DNA from: an uncultured Oscillospiraceae bacterium
Lineage (GTDB): Bacteria > Bacillota > Clostridia > Oscillospirales > Oscillospiraceae
Direction: 5' to 3'
DNA length: 64,000 bases
NCBI GenBank assembly: GCA_950075865.1
Contig: CATMVA010000010.1
Location: forward strand, 25,721 to 89,720
Position numbers and translations under genes: made by a program. A model generated the notes under the pieces. It was given only the letters and a program-made list of their open reading frames with translations, had not been told where the DNA came from and did not search any database. Shown in pieces: positions 17,584 to 26,658 of the stretch; position 1 is the first letter of the stretch; each line of letters begins with the position of its first letter.

Positions 17584-19584
17584 TTATTGGATGGCTTCAT
17601 AGATCGTTTCGCTGATGGCGCCGCAGACGGCGTAGATACCGTACTGGTCCACCATGGCGCTGGCGCCGGTGGTCAGGACCACTACACCATCCCCGGTGTC
17701 CGGGTCATAGGACATCAGGTTATAGACGCCGTAGGCGCTGCCGGTATGGTAGTAGAGGCTGTCCCGGCCATAGATGTCATACTGACGGCGAAGGTTCTGA
17801 CACTGCTCATAGGGAAGGCCGGCGGGGATCCCTACCGGGGTCTCCATGGTCTCCACCGAGCGTATCGTCAGCAGCCGCTGTCCCTCATAGACGCCGTCCC
17901 CAGCCAGCAGGGCCGCCAGCTTGGCCATGTCGGCGGCGCTGATGACCAGGCCGCCGGCGAAGGCGATGCCGTTCGCGCCGGGGGTAGGGTCGGTCTTCAG
18001 GGTCTTTTGATACTCCACGCTCCGGGCAATGCTGCCGTCATAGCGGACCAGCCGGGCGAGCAAGCCGGTGTCCTTCAGCTCCCCCGCGGCAAAAGCGCCG
18101 TCGATACCCAGGGTCCGGAAGAACCGCTCCTCCAGAATATCGTCCATCACTTTGTTATCGGCCAGCTCCAGGGTCATTCCCAGAACGCCAAAGGCATAGT
18201 TATTATACCCCCAGGAGGCGATATTTCCAGGCTGGGTCCCCACAAAATCTCCCCCGGCCAGCCGGGCCCGGACGTCGGAATACCGTTGGGAGGTCCCGTC
18301 TCCGTATAGAGGGATGGAGGAGGTGTGGGACAGGATGGTACGGATGGACACCGGGGTGTTGGGATAGGCCCGGTTCCGGGCGGTCACCCCCCAGTAGTCT
18401 CCGATAGAGGTGTCCAGATCCACCACCCCGTCCTCGGCCAGGCTCATAGCGGCCATGGCGATGGCCACCTTGGAGATGGAGGCGATACGCAACTTGTGCT
18501 GAGCGGTCATCTGCCCCGTGGTGACCTGCTTACTCTCCCCGGTCTGGACATCCACCACCAGAATGTCCTTCCGGTCGGCCCAGCCATAGGCGTAGGAATC
18601 GGTGACCCGGCCGTTCTCGATGACGGCCACCTGGACGCCGCCCTTGGTGCCGTAGGCCTTGGCGATCTCGTCCACCTTGGCCTGGATGGCCTCGTGGTTT
18701 TCCTTACTCTTGCTGTGGACAGCCTGCTGCTGGGCCTGCCTGATGGCCACGGCCTCGGCCTCCCCGGTACAGAAGGCCCGGAGAGCGGTGAGGGTCTGGG
18801 CCAGCTGGGCCCGGGTCACGGTATAGCCGGGATGAAGCTCGGCCGAAACCAGGGATGCAAAAACCCCGCTTTCCACCGCCCAGGACAGGGGAATGACCAT
18901 ACTCTCAGGGATCCGTACAGCGTCCCAATAGGCGCTCAAATCCCCCGAACACTGGCCGGACGCCCCTTGGGAAAGGGCGTAGTTGTAAAGCAGGACGGCC
19001 AACTCCCCCCGGAGCAGGGTCTCATGGGGCAGGAACTCTCCCTGGGGATCCTCCCCCAGAAGGCCGGTCTCCTCGGCCCAGGCCACTCCCGCGGCATAGC
19101 TGTCCCCGTCGGTCACGTCAGTAAAGGAGCCGGTGTATGTATAAGGTTCTCCCTCCCCATCGGCGGGGGGAAGGTTCAGATCGTAAGTATAGCTCAGGTA
19201 TTGGGCAGCCCGGGCCACGCTGCCGGCCAGGTAGCCCCCGGCGGTCAGGTAGACCTGTCCGGATCCGTCGGTGTCCTCCAGGGCGTCCAGCCGCTCCAGG
19301 GCCACCACGGCCGCCGCCCGGTCCACCTTGGCCTCGGGTTCAAAGAGAAGCTCCCCCGTGTTCAGGGCAGGGGTTCTCTCGCTGGGCTCCAGAACTCCAA
19401 GGCGGGTCATATAGTCCACGGCGGCATAGCAGCCGTCCCCCTCTCGCACATCCAGGAACGTCTTTTCGGACATGACCTGGAGCTGGGCCGCGGGGGGCAC
19501 CGGCGTGTCCGACACCGGAACATGGCACACACCAAAGGCCATCAGGCTGAGAATGAACGGCAAAACCACATGGGAGCCGGCCAT
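17584..19584 (-). CDS. SLH-domain protein with beta-lactamase-fold serine hydrolase
   Basis: A 666-residue surface protein. A signal peptide is followed by three S-layer homology repeats (about residues 40-255; for example FTDVTDGDSYAAGVAWAEETG) that would bind secondary wall polymer. The C-terminal half (about 290-650) is a class C beta-lactamase / DD-peptidase-like domain with the SxxK motif in ASISKVAIAM, YNN in GYNNYAFGVLG and HTG in YYHTGSAYGV. It may trim peptidoglycan peptides or another ester/amide at the cell surface. The ATG at 19584 has AAAGGGGTGAT upstream; an earlier ATG is not supported. Its own strong promoter lies at 19623-19651. Confidence 0.88.
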   Translation of the reverse strand: MAGSHVVLPFILSLMAFGVCHVPVSDTPVPPAAQLQVMSEKTFLDVREGDGCYAAVDYMTRLGVLEPSERTPALNTGELLFEPEAKVDRAAAVVALERLDALEDTDGSGQVYLTAGGYLAGSVARAAQYLSYTYDLNLPPADGEGEPYTYTGSFTDVTDGDSYAAGVAWAEETGLLGEDPQGEFLPHETLLRGELAVLLYNYALSQGASGQCSGDLSAYWDAVRIPESMVIPLSWAVESGVFASLVSAELHPGYTVTRAQLAQTLTALRAFCTGEAEAVAIRQAQQQAVHSKSKENHEAIQAKVDEIAKAYGTKGGVQVAVIENGRVTDSYAYGWADRKDILVVDVQTGESKQVTTGQMTAQHKLRIASISKVAIAMAAMSLAEDGVVDLDTSIGDYWGVTARNRAYPNTPVSIRTILSHTSSIPLYGDGTSQRYSDVRARLAGGDFVGTQPGNIASWGYNNYAFGVLGMTLELADNKVMDDILEERFFRTLGIDGAFAAGELKDTGLLARLVRYDGSIARSVEYQKTLKTDPTPGANGIAFAGGLVISAADMAKLAALLAGDGVYEGQRLLTIRSVETMETPVGIPAGLPYEQCQNLRRQYDIYGRDSLYYHTGSAYGVYNLMSYDPDTGDGVVVLTTGASAMVDQYGIYAVCGAISETIYEAIQ

Positions 19585-19622
19585 GGGATCACCCCTTTCC
19601 AGAAAAGTCTTTTTTCCTCTCA

Positions 19623-19651
19623 ATTATAATGATATTCCCCTTTTCTGTCAA
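19623..19651 (-). promoter_or_regulatory. Promoter of the SLH/serine hydrolase gene
   Basis: Consensus elements on the minus strand: TTGACA (19651-19646), 17-bp spacer, TATAAT (19628-19623). Confidence 0.85.
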
Positions 19652-19787
19652 GGTTCGGCAGGGTTTGGCAATTCCGGCAGGAAAAGACCCCTTTTTCCCA
19701 AGAGAAGGTCCGCCCGTCCATTCCTTTCCCACATCTTTTGTGCGTATTGCACAATTTTTGGGTCAAAAAACTGTGCATGATTACTTA

Positions 19788-19817
19788 TTGACACCACAAG
19801 CCAATTTTTGATATACT
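19788..19817 (+). promoter_or_regulatory. Promoter of the alpha-glucoside operon
   Basis: TTGACA (19788-19793), 18-bp spacer, TATACT (19812-19817). Transcription should start near 19825, just ahead of the antiterminator site. Confidence 0.8.
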
Positions 19818-19841
19818 CTTCACAGTCAAGTGAATCTGTGT

Positions 19842-19906
19842 AACGTGTTACTGTTTGATCAGGCATGAGTTTTTCATGGGAAGCCATGGGAAGCCCATGC
19901 CTTTTT
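19842..19906 (+). promoter_or_regulatory. Ribonucleic antiterminator (RAT) overlapping an intrinsic terminator
   Basis: TGTTACTG (19846-19853), six bases, CAGGCA (19860-19865) has exactly the spacing of the bgl/lic RAT. Its 3' arm is shared with the terminator arm AGGCATG (19861-19867), which pairs with CATGCCT (19896-19902) before a T-run; an inner hairpin CATGGG/CCCATG is also possible. Binding of the LicT-type protein would hold the RAT and prevent termination. Confidence 0.85.
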
Positions 19907-19930
19907 GCTTAGATGGAGGTGGAGTGGCCC

Positions 19931-20749
19931 ATGAAGTGCTTGAAGGTGTTCAACAACAGCGCCGTTTCTGCCGTTATGCCGGACGGGCGGGAGGCCATCA
20001 TGCTGGGCAACGGCATCGGCTTCAACCGCCGGCCGGGGGACCCGGTGCCCGAGGAGCGCATCGAAAAGGTCTACTATGTGCAGGACGAGATACAGACCAA
20101 GTTCCTCCAGATGCTCCAGAATGTCCTCCCCGACGTGATGGAGGCCGCCGAAGAGATCATTGCCACCGCCGAGCGCGCCGGCTTTGTCCTCAGCAACCAG
20201 GCCACCATCTCTCTCATCGACCACATCAGCTTCGCCATCGAGCGGCAGCAGGAAAACATCTCTCTGCCCAACCTGCTTTTAGGGGAGACCCGGCTTCTCT
20301 ATCAAAAGGAGTTCGAGTTAGGACTCCGGGCCCTGGAGATCGTGCAGGAGCACTGCGGCGTGACCCTCCCCGAGGACGAGGCCGGATATATCGCCCTCCA
20401 CCTCATCACCATCTCGGCCGACCGGGTGGGCACCTATGACACCCTGAAGTTCGTTAAAGGCACCGCGGACATCATCAAGGAGGTCTACGGCGTCGCGTTT
20501 GAGCCCCAGAGCCTGGATGCCATGCGCCTGATGACCCACCTGAAATTCCTGGCCCAGCGCATCTTCCAGCACACGGTCTGGGAGGACGACAGCGACATGG
20601 ACGAGATGTACGGGTATCTTCTGCACCGCAGTCCCAAAAACCAGATCGCTCTGGAGCAGCTGGAGGGCTACATCAGGCAGAGCTTCGGCTATACCCTCAA
20701 CAAGCAGGAAAAATTTTACTTGCTGGTCCACCTGACCAAGATCCTGTAA
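19931..20749 (+). CDS. licT: BglG/LicT family transcription antiterminator (PRD protein)
   Basis: A 272-residue RNA-binding antiterminator. Residues 1-55 are the co-antiterminator domain (MKCLKVFNNSAVSAV, then GNGIGFNRRPGD) that binds the RAT RNA; two PTS regulation domains follow (about 65-170 and 172-272) with candidate phosphorylated histidines in LIDHISFAIER, IALHLI, MTHLKFLAQRIFQ and LLVHLTKIL. The start at 19931 was chosen because family members begin MKxxKVxNN and GGAGGTGG lies ahead; the ATG at 19913 is less likely. Its own leader carries the RAT and terminator, so it should be autoregulated together with the PTS gene downstream, in response to PTS phosphorylation state. Confidence 0.92.
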   Translation: MKCLKVFNNSAVSAVMPDGREAIMLGNGIGFNRRPGDPVPEERIEKVYYVQDEIQTKFLQMLQNVLPDVMEAAEEIIATAERAGFVLSNQATISLIDHISFAIERQQENISLPNLLLGETRLLYQKEFELGLRALEIVQEHCGVTLPEDEAGYIALHLITISADRVGTYDTLKFVKGTADIIKEVYGVAFEPQSLDAMRLMTHLKFLAQRIFQHTVWEDDSDMDEMYGYLLHRSPKNQIALEQLEGYIRQSFGYTLNKQEKFYLLVHLTKIL

Positions 20750-20835
20750 GTCCACAACAGATCCCCAAGGCTGAACGCGCGCAGCGGCGGAGACCGTGGA
20801 GATAAACCGAGAAAATATATGAAGGAGCGAACATC

Positions 20836-22416
20836 ATGAAGAAAAAAGTGAAAGGCCTTCTGGAGATATTCGCCAAGGCCATGGTCCAGCCCCTTATGTT
20901 CCTGTCCTGCGCCGGTATGATCATGGTGCTGGGCGTACTGGTCACTCAGAGCAGTGTCCGCAACCTGCTGCCCTTCCTGAACTGGGGCCCTATCCAGCTC
21001 ATCGGCAACCTGATCTATCAGGGCGTTATGATCCTCATCAACAACCTGGGCGTCATCTTCGCCATCGGCATCCCTGCCGCCCTGGCCAAAGGCGACAAGC
21101 ACCGGGCCGGCCTCATCGGCTTCCTCGCTTATCTGGTCTATCTGACCACCTCCAACCAGCTGCTGGTGGCCAGCGGCAAGCTGGCCGACGCCAGCGGGAT
21201 GCTGGGCCTCATCGGCACCGGCCAGGCCAACATTCTGGGCATCCAGTGTGTGGATATGGGCGTGTTCGGCGGCATCATCCTGGGCTGCCTGGTGGGCTGG
21301 CTCTTCAACCTCACCTATAAAAAGCGCTTCAAGGGCGCCCTCCAGATCTACTCCGGCTCCAACTTCTCCTTCCTGGTCATCTTCTTCGCCTCCATCCTCT
21401 TCGGTGCGGTGAGCAACCTGGTGTGGCCTGTGGTCCAGGCCGGTATCGGCTCCCTGGCCTCCTTCATCAAGAACTCCGGCACCTTCGGCCTGTTCATCTA
21501 TGGCTTCCTGGAGCGGATCCTGATCCCCACCGGCCTCCATCACCTGGTTTACACCCCCTTCCAGTTCTCCAGCCTGGGCGGCGTGCTCCAGGTGGGCGAG
21601 ACCATGGTGGCCGGCGCTTACCCCATCTACGCCACCGAGGCCATGATGCCCAACGTGACCAAGTTCTCGGACAGCATCTACTTCATGGCCACCGGCTTCA
21701 CCAAGATGTTCGGCTACATCGGCATCGGCGCCTCCTTTATCTACACCGCCAAACCTGAAAACAAGCAAAAGACCATCGCCACCATGGTGCCCCTGATCAT
21801 CACCGCCTGCCTGGGCGGCATCACCGAGCCCATGGACTTCATGTTCATCTTCGCCGCCCCCTTGCTCTTCTTCTTCCACGCCTGCATCGCCGGTCTGTTT
21901 ATCGCCCTGATGAAGGTGTTCAGCGTCACCTCCTTCTGCGGCGGCAATCTTCTGGCCGGTCTGATCTCCAACATTGCCCAGGGCGTGGAAAAGACCAACT
22001 GGCCCATGATGATCGTGCTGGGTCTCATCCAGATCGTGCTCTACTTCGTGCTCTTCAGTTTCCTCATCAAGAAGCTGGATCTGAAGACCCCCGGCCGGGA
22101 GGATGACGGCCCCGCCGAGGCCGAAGCCCCCGCAGCCGCGCCCGCCGTGGGCAACGGTTCCGGCGACCCTGTGGCCCTGACCATCATCAAGGCCCTGGGC
22201 GGCAAAGCCAACATCAACACTGTGGAGAACTGCATCACCCGGCTCCGGGTCAACTTGGCGGATCCCTCCCTGGTGGACGAGGAGCTGATCAAGACCACCA
22301 AGCCCAAGGGCATCGTCCGCAAAGACAACGACGTTCAGATCGTCTACGGCCTTGAGGTGGCTGACGTGCGCCGGGCCGTAGACGAGGAGCTGGAAAAGAT
22401 GGGCTCAGCCACCTAA
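20836..22416 (+). CDS. PTS alpha-glucoside/maltose transporter, EIICB
   Basis: A 526-residue membrane permease of the glucose superfamily. About ten hydrophobic segments form the EIIC domain (residues 1-415; GITEPMDF is the conserved sugar-binding loop), followed by an Ala/Pro/Glu linker (about 425-445) and the EIIB domain, whose phosphorylated cysteine is in NTVENCITRLRV. It imports and phosphorylates an alpha-glucoside. The substrate class is deduced from the next gene, a GH4 enzyme with the CDMP motif. There is no EIIA domain, so a shared glucose-type EIIA elsewhere must donate phosphate. SD GAAGGAG precedes the ATG. Confidence 0.92.
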   Translation: MKKKVKGLLEIFAKAMVQPLMFLSCAGMIMVLGVLVTQSSVRNLLPFLNWGPIQLIGNLIYQGVMILINNLGVIFAIGIPAALAKGDKHRAGLIGFLAYLVYLTTSNQLLVASGKLADASGMLGLIGTGQANILGIQCVDMGVFGGIILGCLVGWLFNLTYKKRFKGALQIYSGSNFSFLVIFFASILFGAVSNLVWPVVQAGIGSLASFIKNSGTFGLFIYGFLERILIPTGLHHLVYTPFQFSSLGGVLQVGETMVAGAYPIYATEAMMPNVTKFSDSIYFMATGFTKMFGYIGIGASFIYTAKPENKQKTIATMVPLIITACLGGITEPMDFMFIFAAPLLFFFHACIAGLFIALMKVFSVTSFCGGNLLAGLISNIAQGVEKTNWPMMIVLGLIQIVLYFVLFSFLIKKLDLKTPGREDDGPAEAEAPAAAPAVGNGSGDPVALTIIKALGGKANINTVENCITRLRVNLADPSLVDEELIKTTKPKGIVRKDNDVQIVYGLEVADVRRAVDEELEKMGSAT

Positions 22417-22438
22417 TCAAAGGGAAAGGAAGATTGCT

Positions 22439-23794
22439 ATGATCATTACCATCGTTGGCGGCGGCAGCACCTTCACCGCCGGGATCGTCAAATCCATCGC
22501 CCTGCGCCGGCAGGAGCTGGAGGTGGATGAGATCCGCCTGTTCGACATCGACAAGGAGCGCCAGGACAAGGTCGGCGTTCTGGTAGACTGGATCCTCCAC
22601 GAGGACCTGAAGTGCGACATCAAGCTCACAGTCACCACCGACGTGGAGACCGCCTACACCGACGCCTCCTTCATCTTCGCTCAGATGCGTGTGGGCAAGT
22701 ACGCCATGCGGGAGCAGGATGAGAAGATCCCCCTCCGCCACGGCTGCGTGGGGCAGGAGACCTGCGGCGCGGGCGGCATGGCCTATGGTATGCGGACCAT
22801 CTTCCCCATGATCAAGGTCATCGACGATGCCGCCAAGTACGCCAGGCCCGACCACTGGATCCTCAACTACTCCAACCCCGCCTCCATCGTCTCGGAGGCA
22901 TGCCGCCGCCTGCGGCCCGATGCCCGGATCATCAACATCTGCGATATGCCCATCGCCATCATCGACATGGTGGCCGCTGCTCTGGGCATCAAGAACAAGA
23001 AGGAGATCGTCTACGACTACTTTGGACTGAATCACTTCGGCTGGTTCACCTCCATCGAGCACAACGGTAAGGACATCATGAACGAGCTGCGGAAGTACAT
23101 CATGGACAACGAGATCCTGCTGCCCGAGGCTTACCTCCAGGCCAACAAGGCCGCCCTGCCCAAGGACACCAACCGCCACGCCAAGGGAAGCTGGTACTAT
23201 GTCTGGAAGGGCGTCTATGAGATCATGCAGAACTTCCCCGACACCCTGCCCAACACCTACCTGAACTATTACCTTCAGCAGAAGGAGTTCGTGGAGCACT
23301 CCGACCCCACCCACACCCGGGCCAATGAGGTCATGGAGTCCCGGGAGAAGAACCTGTTCGAGGGCATCGACCGTTACATCAAGACCGGGGAGATCGACGA
23401 GAACATCTTCTACGCCGGTAGCCACGGCGACTGGATCGCCGATCTGGCCATCGCCCTGAAGAACGACACCAAGGCCCGGTTCCTTGTCATCGTGGAAAAC
23501 CGGGGCGCCCTGCCCAACATGCCCTACGATGCCATGGTGGAGGTCCCCGCCTACATCGGCAAAAACGGCCCCGAGGTCATCGCCCAGAAGCCCATCCCCC
23601 TGTTCCAGCAGGGTCTGATGATGCAGCAGCTCAACTGTGAGAAGCTGCTGGTGGAGGGCTGCATCGAGGGCAGCTACCAGAAAGTGCTGGAAGCCTTCAC
23701 CCTCAACAAGACCATCCCCAGCATGAAGGTGGCCAAGGAGGTCCTGGACGACCTGATCGAGGCCAACAAGGAATACTGGCCCGAGCTGAAGTAA
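22439..23794 (+). CDS. 6-phospho-alpha-glucosidase, GH4 family
   Basis: A 451-residue NAD+ and divalent-metal-dependent glycosidase that opens 6-phospho-alpha-glucosides delivered by the PTS. Visible: N-terminal NAD-binding GGGSTFTAG (residues 7-15), RVGKYAMREQDEKIPLRHG, CGAGGMAYGMRT, NYSNPASI, and the CDMP motif (about residue 170), which in GH4 is typical of alpha-specific members (beta-specific ones usually have CNVP). Length is normal. SD GGAAAGGAAG lies 22 bases after the permease stop; a terminator follows, so it is the last gene of the operon. Confidence 0.94.
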   Translation: MIITIVGGGSTFTAGIVKSIALRRQELEVDEIRLFDIDKERQDKVGVLVDWILHEDLKCDIKLTVTTDVETAYTDASFIFAQMRVGKYAMREQDEKIPLRHGCVGQETCGAGGMAYGMRTIFPMIKVIDDAAKYARPDHWILNYSNPASIVSEACRRLRPDARIINICDMPIAIIDMVAAALGIKNKKEIVYDYFGLNHFGWFTSIEHNGKDIMNELRKYIMDNEILLPEAYLQANKAALPKDTNRHAKGSWYYVWKGVYEIMQNFPDTLPNTYLNYYLQQKEFVEHSDPTHTRANEVMESREKNLFEGIDRYIKTGEIDENIFYAGSHGDWIADLAIALKNDTKARFLVIVENRGALPNMPYDAMVEVPAYIGKNGPEVIAQKPIPLFQQGLMMQQLNCEKLLVEGCIEGSYQKVLEAFTLNKTIPSMKVAKEVLDDLIEANKEYWPELK

Positions 23795-23813
23795 AATCCT
23801 TCCCCATACCGCA

Positions 23814-23854
23814 AAGAGACCGGCCCCGCTGTTCAGCGTGGCCGGTCTCTTCTT
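23814..23854 (+). terminator. Terminator of the alpha-glucoside operon
   Basis: Arms AAGAGACCGGCC (23814-23825) and GGCCGGTCTCTT (23840-23851), a small inner hairpin in the loop, then a pyrimidine-rich tail. Confidence 0.8.
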
Positions 23855-23881
23855 CCCTATACGCTTTTTGAGCCCTCTGGC

Positions 23882-24496
23882 TCACTCCTCCGGGGGAAAG
23901 CTCTCCACGGGCTCGCCGCTCCCGGTCGGGCTCTCCTCTAGAGGATCCTCCTCCCCGCTTTCCACATCGGGCGGGGCGATCCCCTCCAGAGCGTTGTCCA
24001 GCAAAAAGTCCGAAACTGACAGCACCTGGTCCCGGTAAGGCCGGGGGCGGCCCTCCACCGTCAGATAGACCGACTCCACCCCGTTCAGCTGGCACAGGGT
24101 CAGCACGATGCAGCTGTCGGCCAGGGTGAGCTCCACCCCACTCAGGCCGTTGTAGGCCTCAGACAGGTCCAGGGTCAGGACGGCCCCCTCCATTCGCCAG
24201 GAGCGCAGAGTGATCCCCGCCGGAATGGGGGAGGTCACCTCCTGGCTCTCGGGCCCGGCCAGCAGCAGGGCAAAAAGCCCCTCCACCTCCCCGCTTCCCT
24301 CCGGAAGGGTGCGGTGCTCGCACTGGAGGGCGGCACTGTCCAGCCTTCCCTCCAGGGCCCCGTCCTCCTGAGGGATCACAGCGTAATAGACGGCGTATCC
24401 TCCCTCGCCGGGGGCCTCCCCGCCCAAGTCCGGGGCGACGCAGGCGGTGCAGAGCAGGGCCAGTGACAGGGCGATGAGCCAGCGCTTCTCTTTCAT
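23882..24496 (-). CDS. GerMN-domain lipoprotein
   Basis: A 204-residue lipoprotein. Signal peptide ALSLALLCTAC with lipidated Cys at about residue 19; then one GerMN (sporulation/spore germination) domain: LLAGPESQEVTSPIPAGITL, LTLDLSEAYNGLSG and the QLNGVESVYLTVEG strand. C-terminal 35 residues are acidic and Pro-rich. In other Firmicutes GerMN lipoproteins occur with PhoR-like kinases, as in the lpqB/ykoH type of arrangement. The start overlaps the kinase stop by four bases (ATGA), so it is the third gene of the RR-HK operon. Function: probably an extracytoplasmic binding partner of the kinase, inferred from context. Confidence 0.85.
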   Translation of the reverse strand: MKEKRWLIALSLALLCTACVAPDLGGEAPGEGGYAVYYAVIPQEDGALEGRLDSAALQCEHRTLPEGSGEVEGLFALLLAGPESQEVTSPIPAGITLRSWRMEGAVLTLDLSEAYNGLSGVELTLADSCIVLTLCQLNGVESVYLTVEGRPRPYRDQVLSVSDFLLDNALEGIAPPDVESGEEDPLEESPTGSGEPVESFPPEE

Positions 24497-25923
24497 GCCT
24501 CCCCCTCCTCTCTCCACAGGGGCAGAGAGACCGTAAACCGGGTGCCCTCCCTCTCCCGCCGCTCCACAGTGACCTCGCCCCCCAGGCGGTTGGCCGTGTC
24601 CCGGACGATGGACAGCCCCAGACCGGTGCCGCCGGCGGCGCGGGAGCGGGCCTTGTCCACTCGGTAGAACCGGTCGAAGACCTTGCCGATGTCCTCCTCG
24701 GGTATGCCCACACCGGTATCCTCCACCGCGATGACTGCCTGATCCTCCCTGGCCCGCACGGTCACGTCCACCCTTCCGCCGGGCAGGTTGTACTTCACTG
24801 CGTTCTCCATCAGGTTAAAAAGGATCTGGTAGACCCCATCGGCGCTGCCGGGCACCCGGATCCCCTCCTCCAGCTCCATATACAGGTTCACTCCGCCGGC
24901 TCTGGCCAGAGGGGACAGCATGTGCTCGGCCCGGCAGGCCACCTCACAGACGTCCACCGCCACGGTCTCCTCGGGGGCAGCGGCATCCAGCCGGGTGAGG
25001 GTGAGGAGCTTCTGGGTGATCCGCTGGAGCCGGGCGGCCTCGTCCCCGATGTCCCCCACGAACTCCTGAACGGTGGCTGGGTCGGCCTCGTTCTGGAGGA
25101 TGGAGTCGGCCAGCAGCCGGATGGAAGCCAGGGGGGTCTTGAGCTCGTGGGAGGCGTCGGACACAAAGCGGCGGCGGACCTCCTCGGTGGTCTGGAGCCG
25201 GTCGGTCAGGGCGTTGAACTCCCCGGCCAGCTGGGTCAGCTCGTCCCCCCCGCCCATTTTGACCCGGTGGCTGTACTCTCCCTCCCGGACGGTGCGGATG
25301 GCCTTCAAAAGCCGGGCCATCCGCCGGGTCAGGGCCTGGGAAAAGATAGTGGAGAGCAGCAGAGCCACCACGGCGATGATAATGGAGATGGTGCGCAGGG
25401 TCTGCTGGACTCCTTCCAGAAGCTGGCCCTGGCCGGTGTCATACTCGTCCAGATAGACCGCCCCCATGGTCATGCCCCGATAGGTCACAGGGGCGGCAGC
25501 CCTGCTGTGGAAGGCGCCGCCCACATAATCCGAGCGGAAAAAATCCTCCCCCCGAAGGGCCTGGACCACCTCTGCAATAAGGGCGTAGCGGCCCAGGAGG
25601 CCGGCGTTGCCCTCACTGTCGTAAAGGACCACACCCGAGGGATCGGTGACCAGCACCCGGCTCAGGCCGGCGTTGCCCAGAACCTCCATGACCCGGGTCA
25701 CGCTCTCCTGGCTGAGGCTGCCGGGGCCGGCCAGGGCCGAGGCCACCACCAGCGCCTGGCTCTGGAGGGAGGTCTGCTTGGACTGAAAGACCATGTCCTG
25801 GGAGGTCAGGGCGGGATAGGTGTTCAAAAGGCTGAGTACGGCGGCGATAATGACAAAATAGGTGGCGGCGTACTTGACCTGGAGTGACCGCCAGAAGGGC
25901 ACCTTTTTCGATTGTTCGGTCAC
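24493..25923 (-). CDS. Sensor histidine kinase (PhoR/ResE-like)
   Basis: A 476-residue membrane kinase. TM1 at about residues 15-35, an extracytoplasmic sensor of about 140 residues, TM2 (IIIAVVALLLSTIFSQAL), HAMP, then HisKA with phospho-His in SDASHELKTPLASIR, and HATPase motifs NLMENAVKYN, DTGVGIP and GTGLGLSIV. I place the start at the GTG 25923, preceded by GAGGTG at 6 bases; a TTG at 25959 and a GTG at 25932 are in frame alternatives. It pairs with the response regulator just upstream and overlaps the GerMN gene. Confidence 0.9.
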   Translation of the reverse strand: MTEQSKKVPFWRSLQVKYAATYFVIIAAVLSLLNTYPALTSQDMVFQSKQTSLQSQALVVASALAGPGSLSQESVTRVMEVLGNAGLSRVLVTDPSGVVLYDSEGNAGLLGRYALIAEVVQALRGEDFFRSDYVGGAFHSRAAAPVTYRGMTMGAVYLDEYDTGQGQLLEGVQQTLRTISIIIAVVALLLSTIFSQALTRRMARLLKAIRTVREGEYSHRVKMGGGDELTQLAGEFNALTDRLQTTEEVRRRFVSDASHELKTPLASIRLLADSILQNEADPATVQEFVGDIGDEAARLQRITQKLLTLTRLDAAAPEETVAVDVCEVACRAEHMLSPLARAGGVNLYMELEEGIRVPGSADGVYQILFNLMENAVKYNLPGGRVDVTVRAREDQAVIAVEDTGVGIPEEDIGKVFDRFYRVDKARSRAAGGTGLGLSIVRDTANRLGGEVTVERREREGTRFTVSLPLWREEGEA

Positions 25924-25971
25924 GGTAGTCACCTCGTTTCCGCTTTCCTTTTGGTGCAAAAACTGACAGCC

Positions 25972-26658
25972 TTATTTTGCGCTTTTCAGATAATATCCCA
26001 CGCCCCACTTGGTCAGGATAAGCTCGGGGTTGGCGCTGTCGATCTCCAGTTTTTCCCGCAGACGCCGTATGTGGACGTCCACCGTCCGGTAATCCCCGGC
26101 GTACTCGTAGCCCCAGACAATATTCAGCAAATTTTCCCTGGAATAGACCCGGCCGGGGTTCCGCATGAGCAGCTCCATCAGATCGAACTCCTTGGCGGTG
26201 AGCTCCACCCGTGCCTCACCCTTCCAGGCCACCCGCTCGTCGGCATCCAGGACCACATGGCCAGCCGTGAGCCGTCCGCCTCTGGCCCCCTGCTGGGTCA
26301 TGCCGGCCCGGCGGAGCAGGGCCCGGATCCTGGCCCGGAGCTCCAGGATGTTGAAGGGCTTTGTGATATAGTCGTCGGCCCCGCACTCAAAGCCCATCAG
26401 CTTGTCGGCGTCCTCCCCCTTGGCGGTGAGGATGATGATGGGCACGTTGGAGAACTCCCGGATCCGCATACAGGCCTGGATGCCGTCCAGCTTGGGCATC
26501 ATCAGGTCCAGAATGATGAGGTCGAAGCCGCCTCCCCGGGCCATATCCACGGCGGCCTGGCCGTCGTAGCCCACCTCCACCTGGTAGCCCTCGCTCTCCA
26601 GGTTGAATTTGATGCCCTTGACCAGCACCTTCTCGTCGTCCACCACTAAAATTTTCAT
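25972..26658 (-). CDS. Response regulator, OmpR/PhoB family
   Basis: A 228-residue regulator with receiver domain (MKILVVDDEKVL; phospho-acceptor Asp in LIILDLMMPKLDG; switch residues T in LTAKGED and K in YITKPFN) and a C-terminal winged helix (about 130-228) with ENLLNIVWGYEYAGDYRTVDVHIRRLREKL. It is cognate to the histidine kinase directly downstream (49-base gap). The ATG overlaps the stop codon of the ComEA-like gene (ATGA), making comEA, RR, HK and GerMN one transcription unit. Confidence 0.94.
   Translation of the reverse strand: MKILVVDDEKVLVKGIKFNLESEGYQVEVGYDGQAAVDMARGGGFDLIILDLMMPKLDGIQACMRIREFSNVPIIILTAKGEDADKLMGFECGADDYITKPFNILELRARIRALLRRAGMTQQGARGGRLTAGHVVLDADERVAWKGEARVELTAKEFDLMELLMRNPGRVYSRENLLNIVWGYEYAGDYRTVDVHIRRLREKLEIDSANPELILTKWGVGYYLKSAK

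Noticed and set aside
19742..19842. Catabolite-response (cre) site in the alpha-glucoside promoter
   Set aside because: No sequence close to WTGNAANCGNWNNCA could be found near the promoter.
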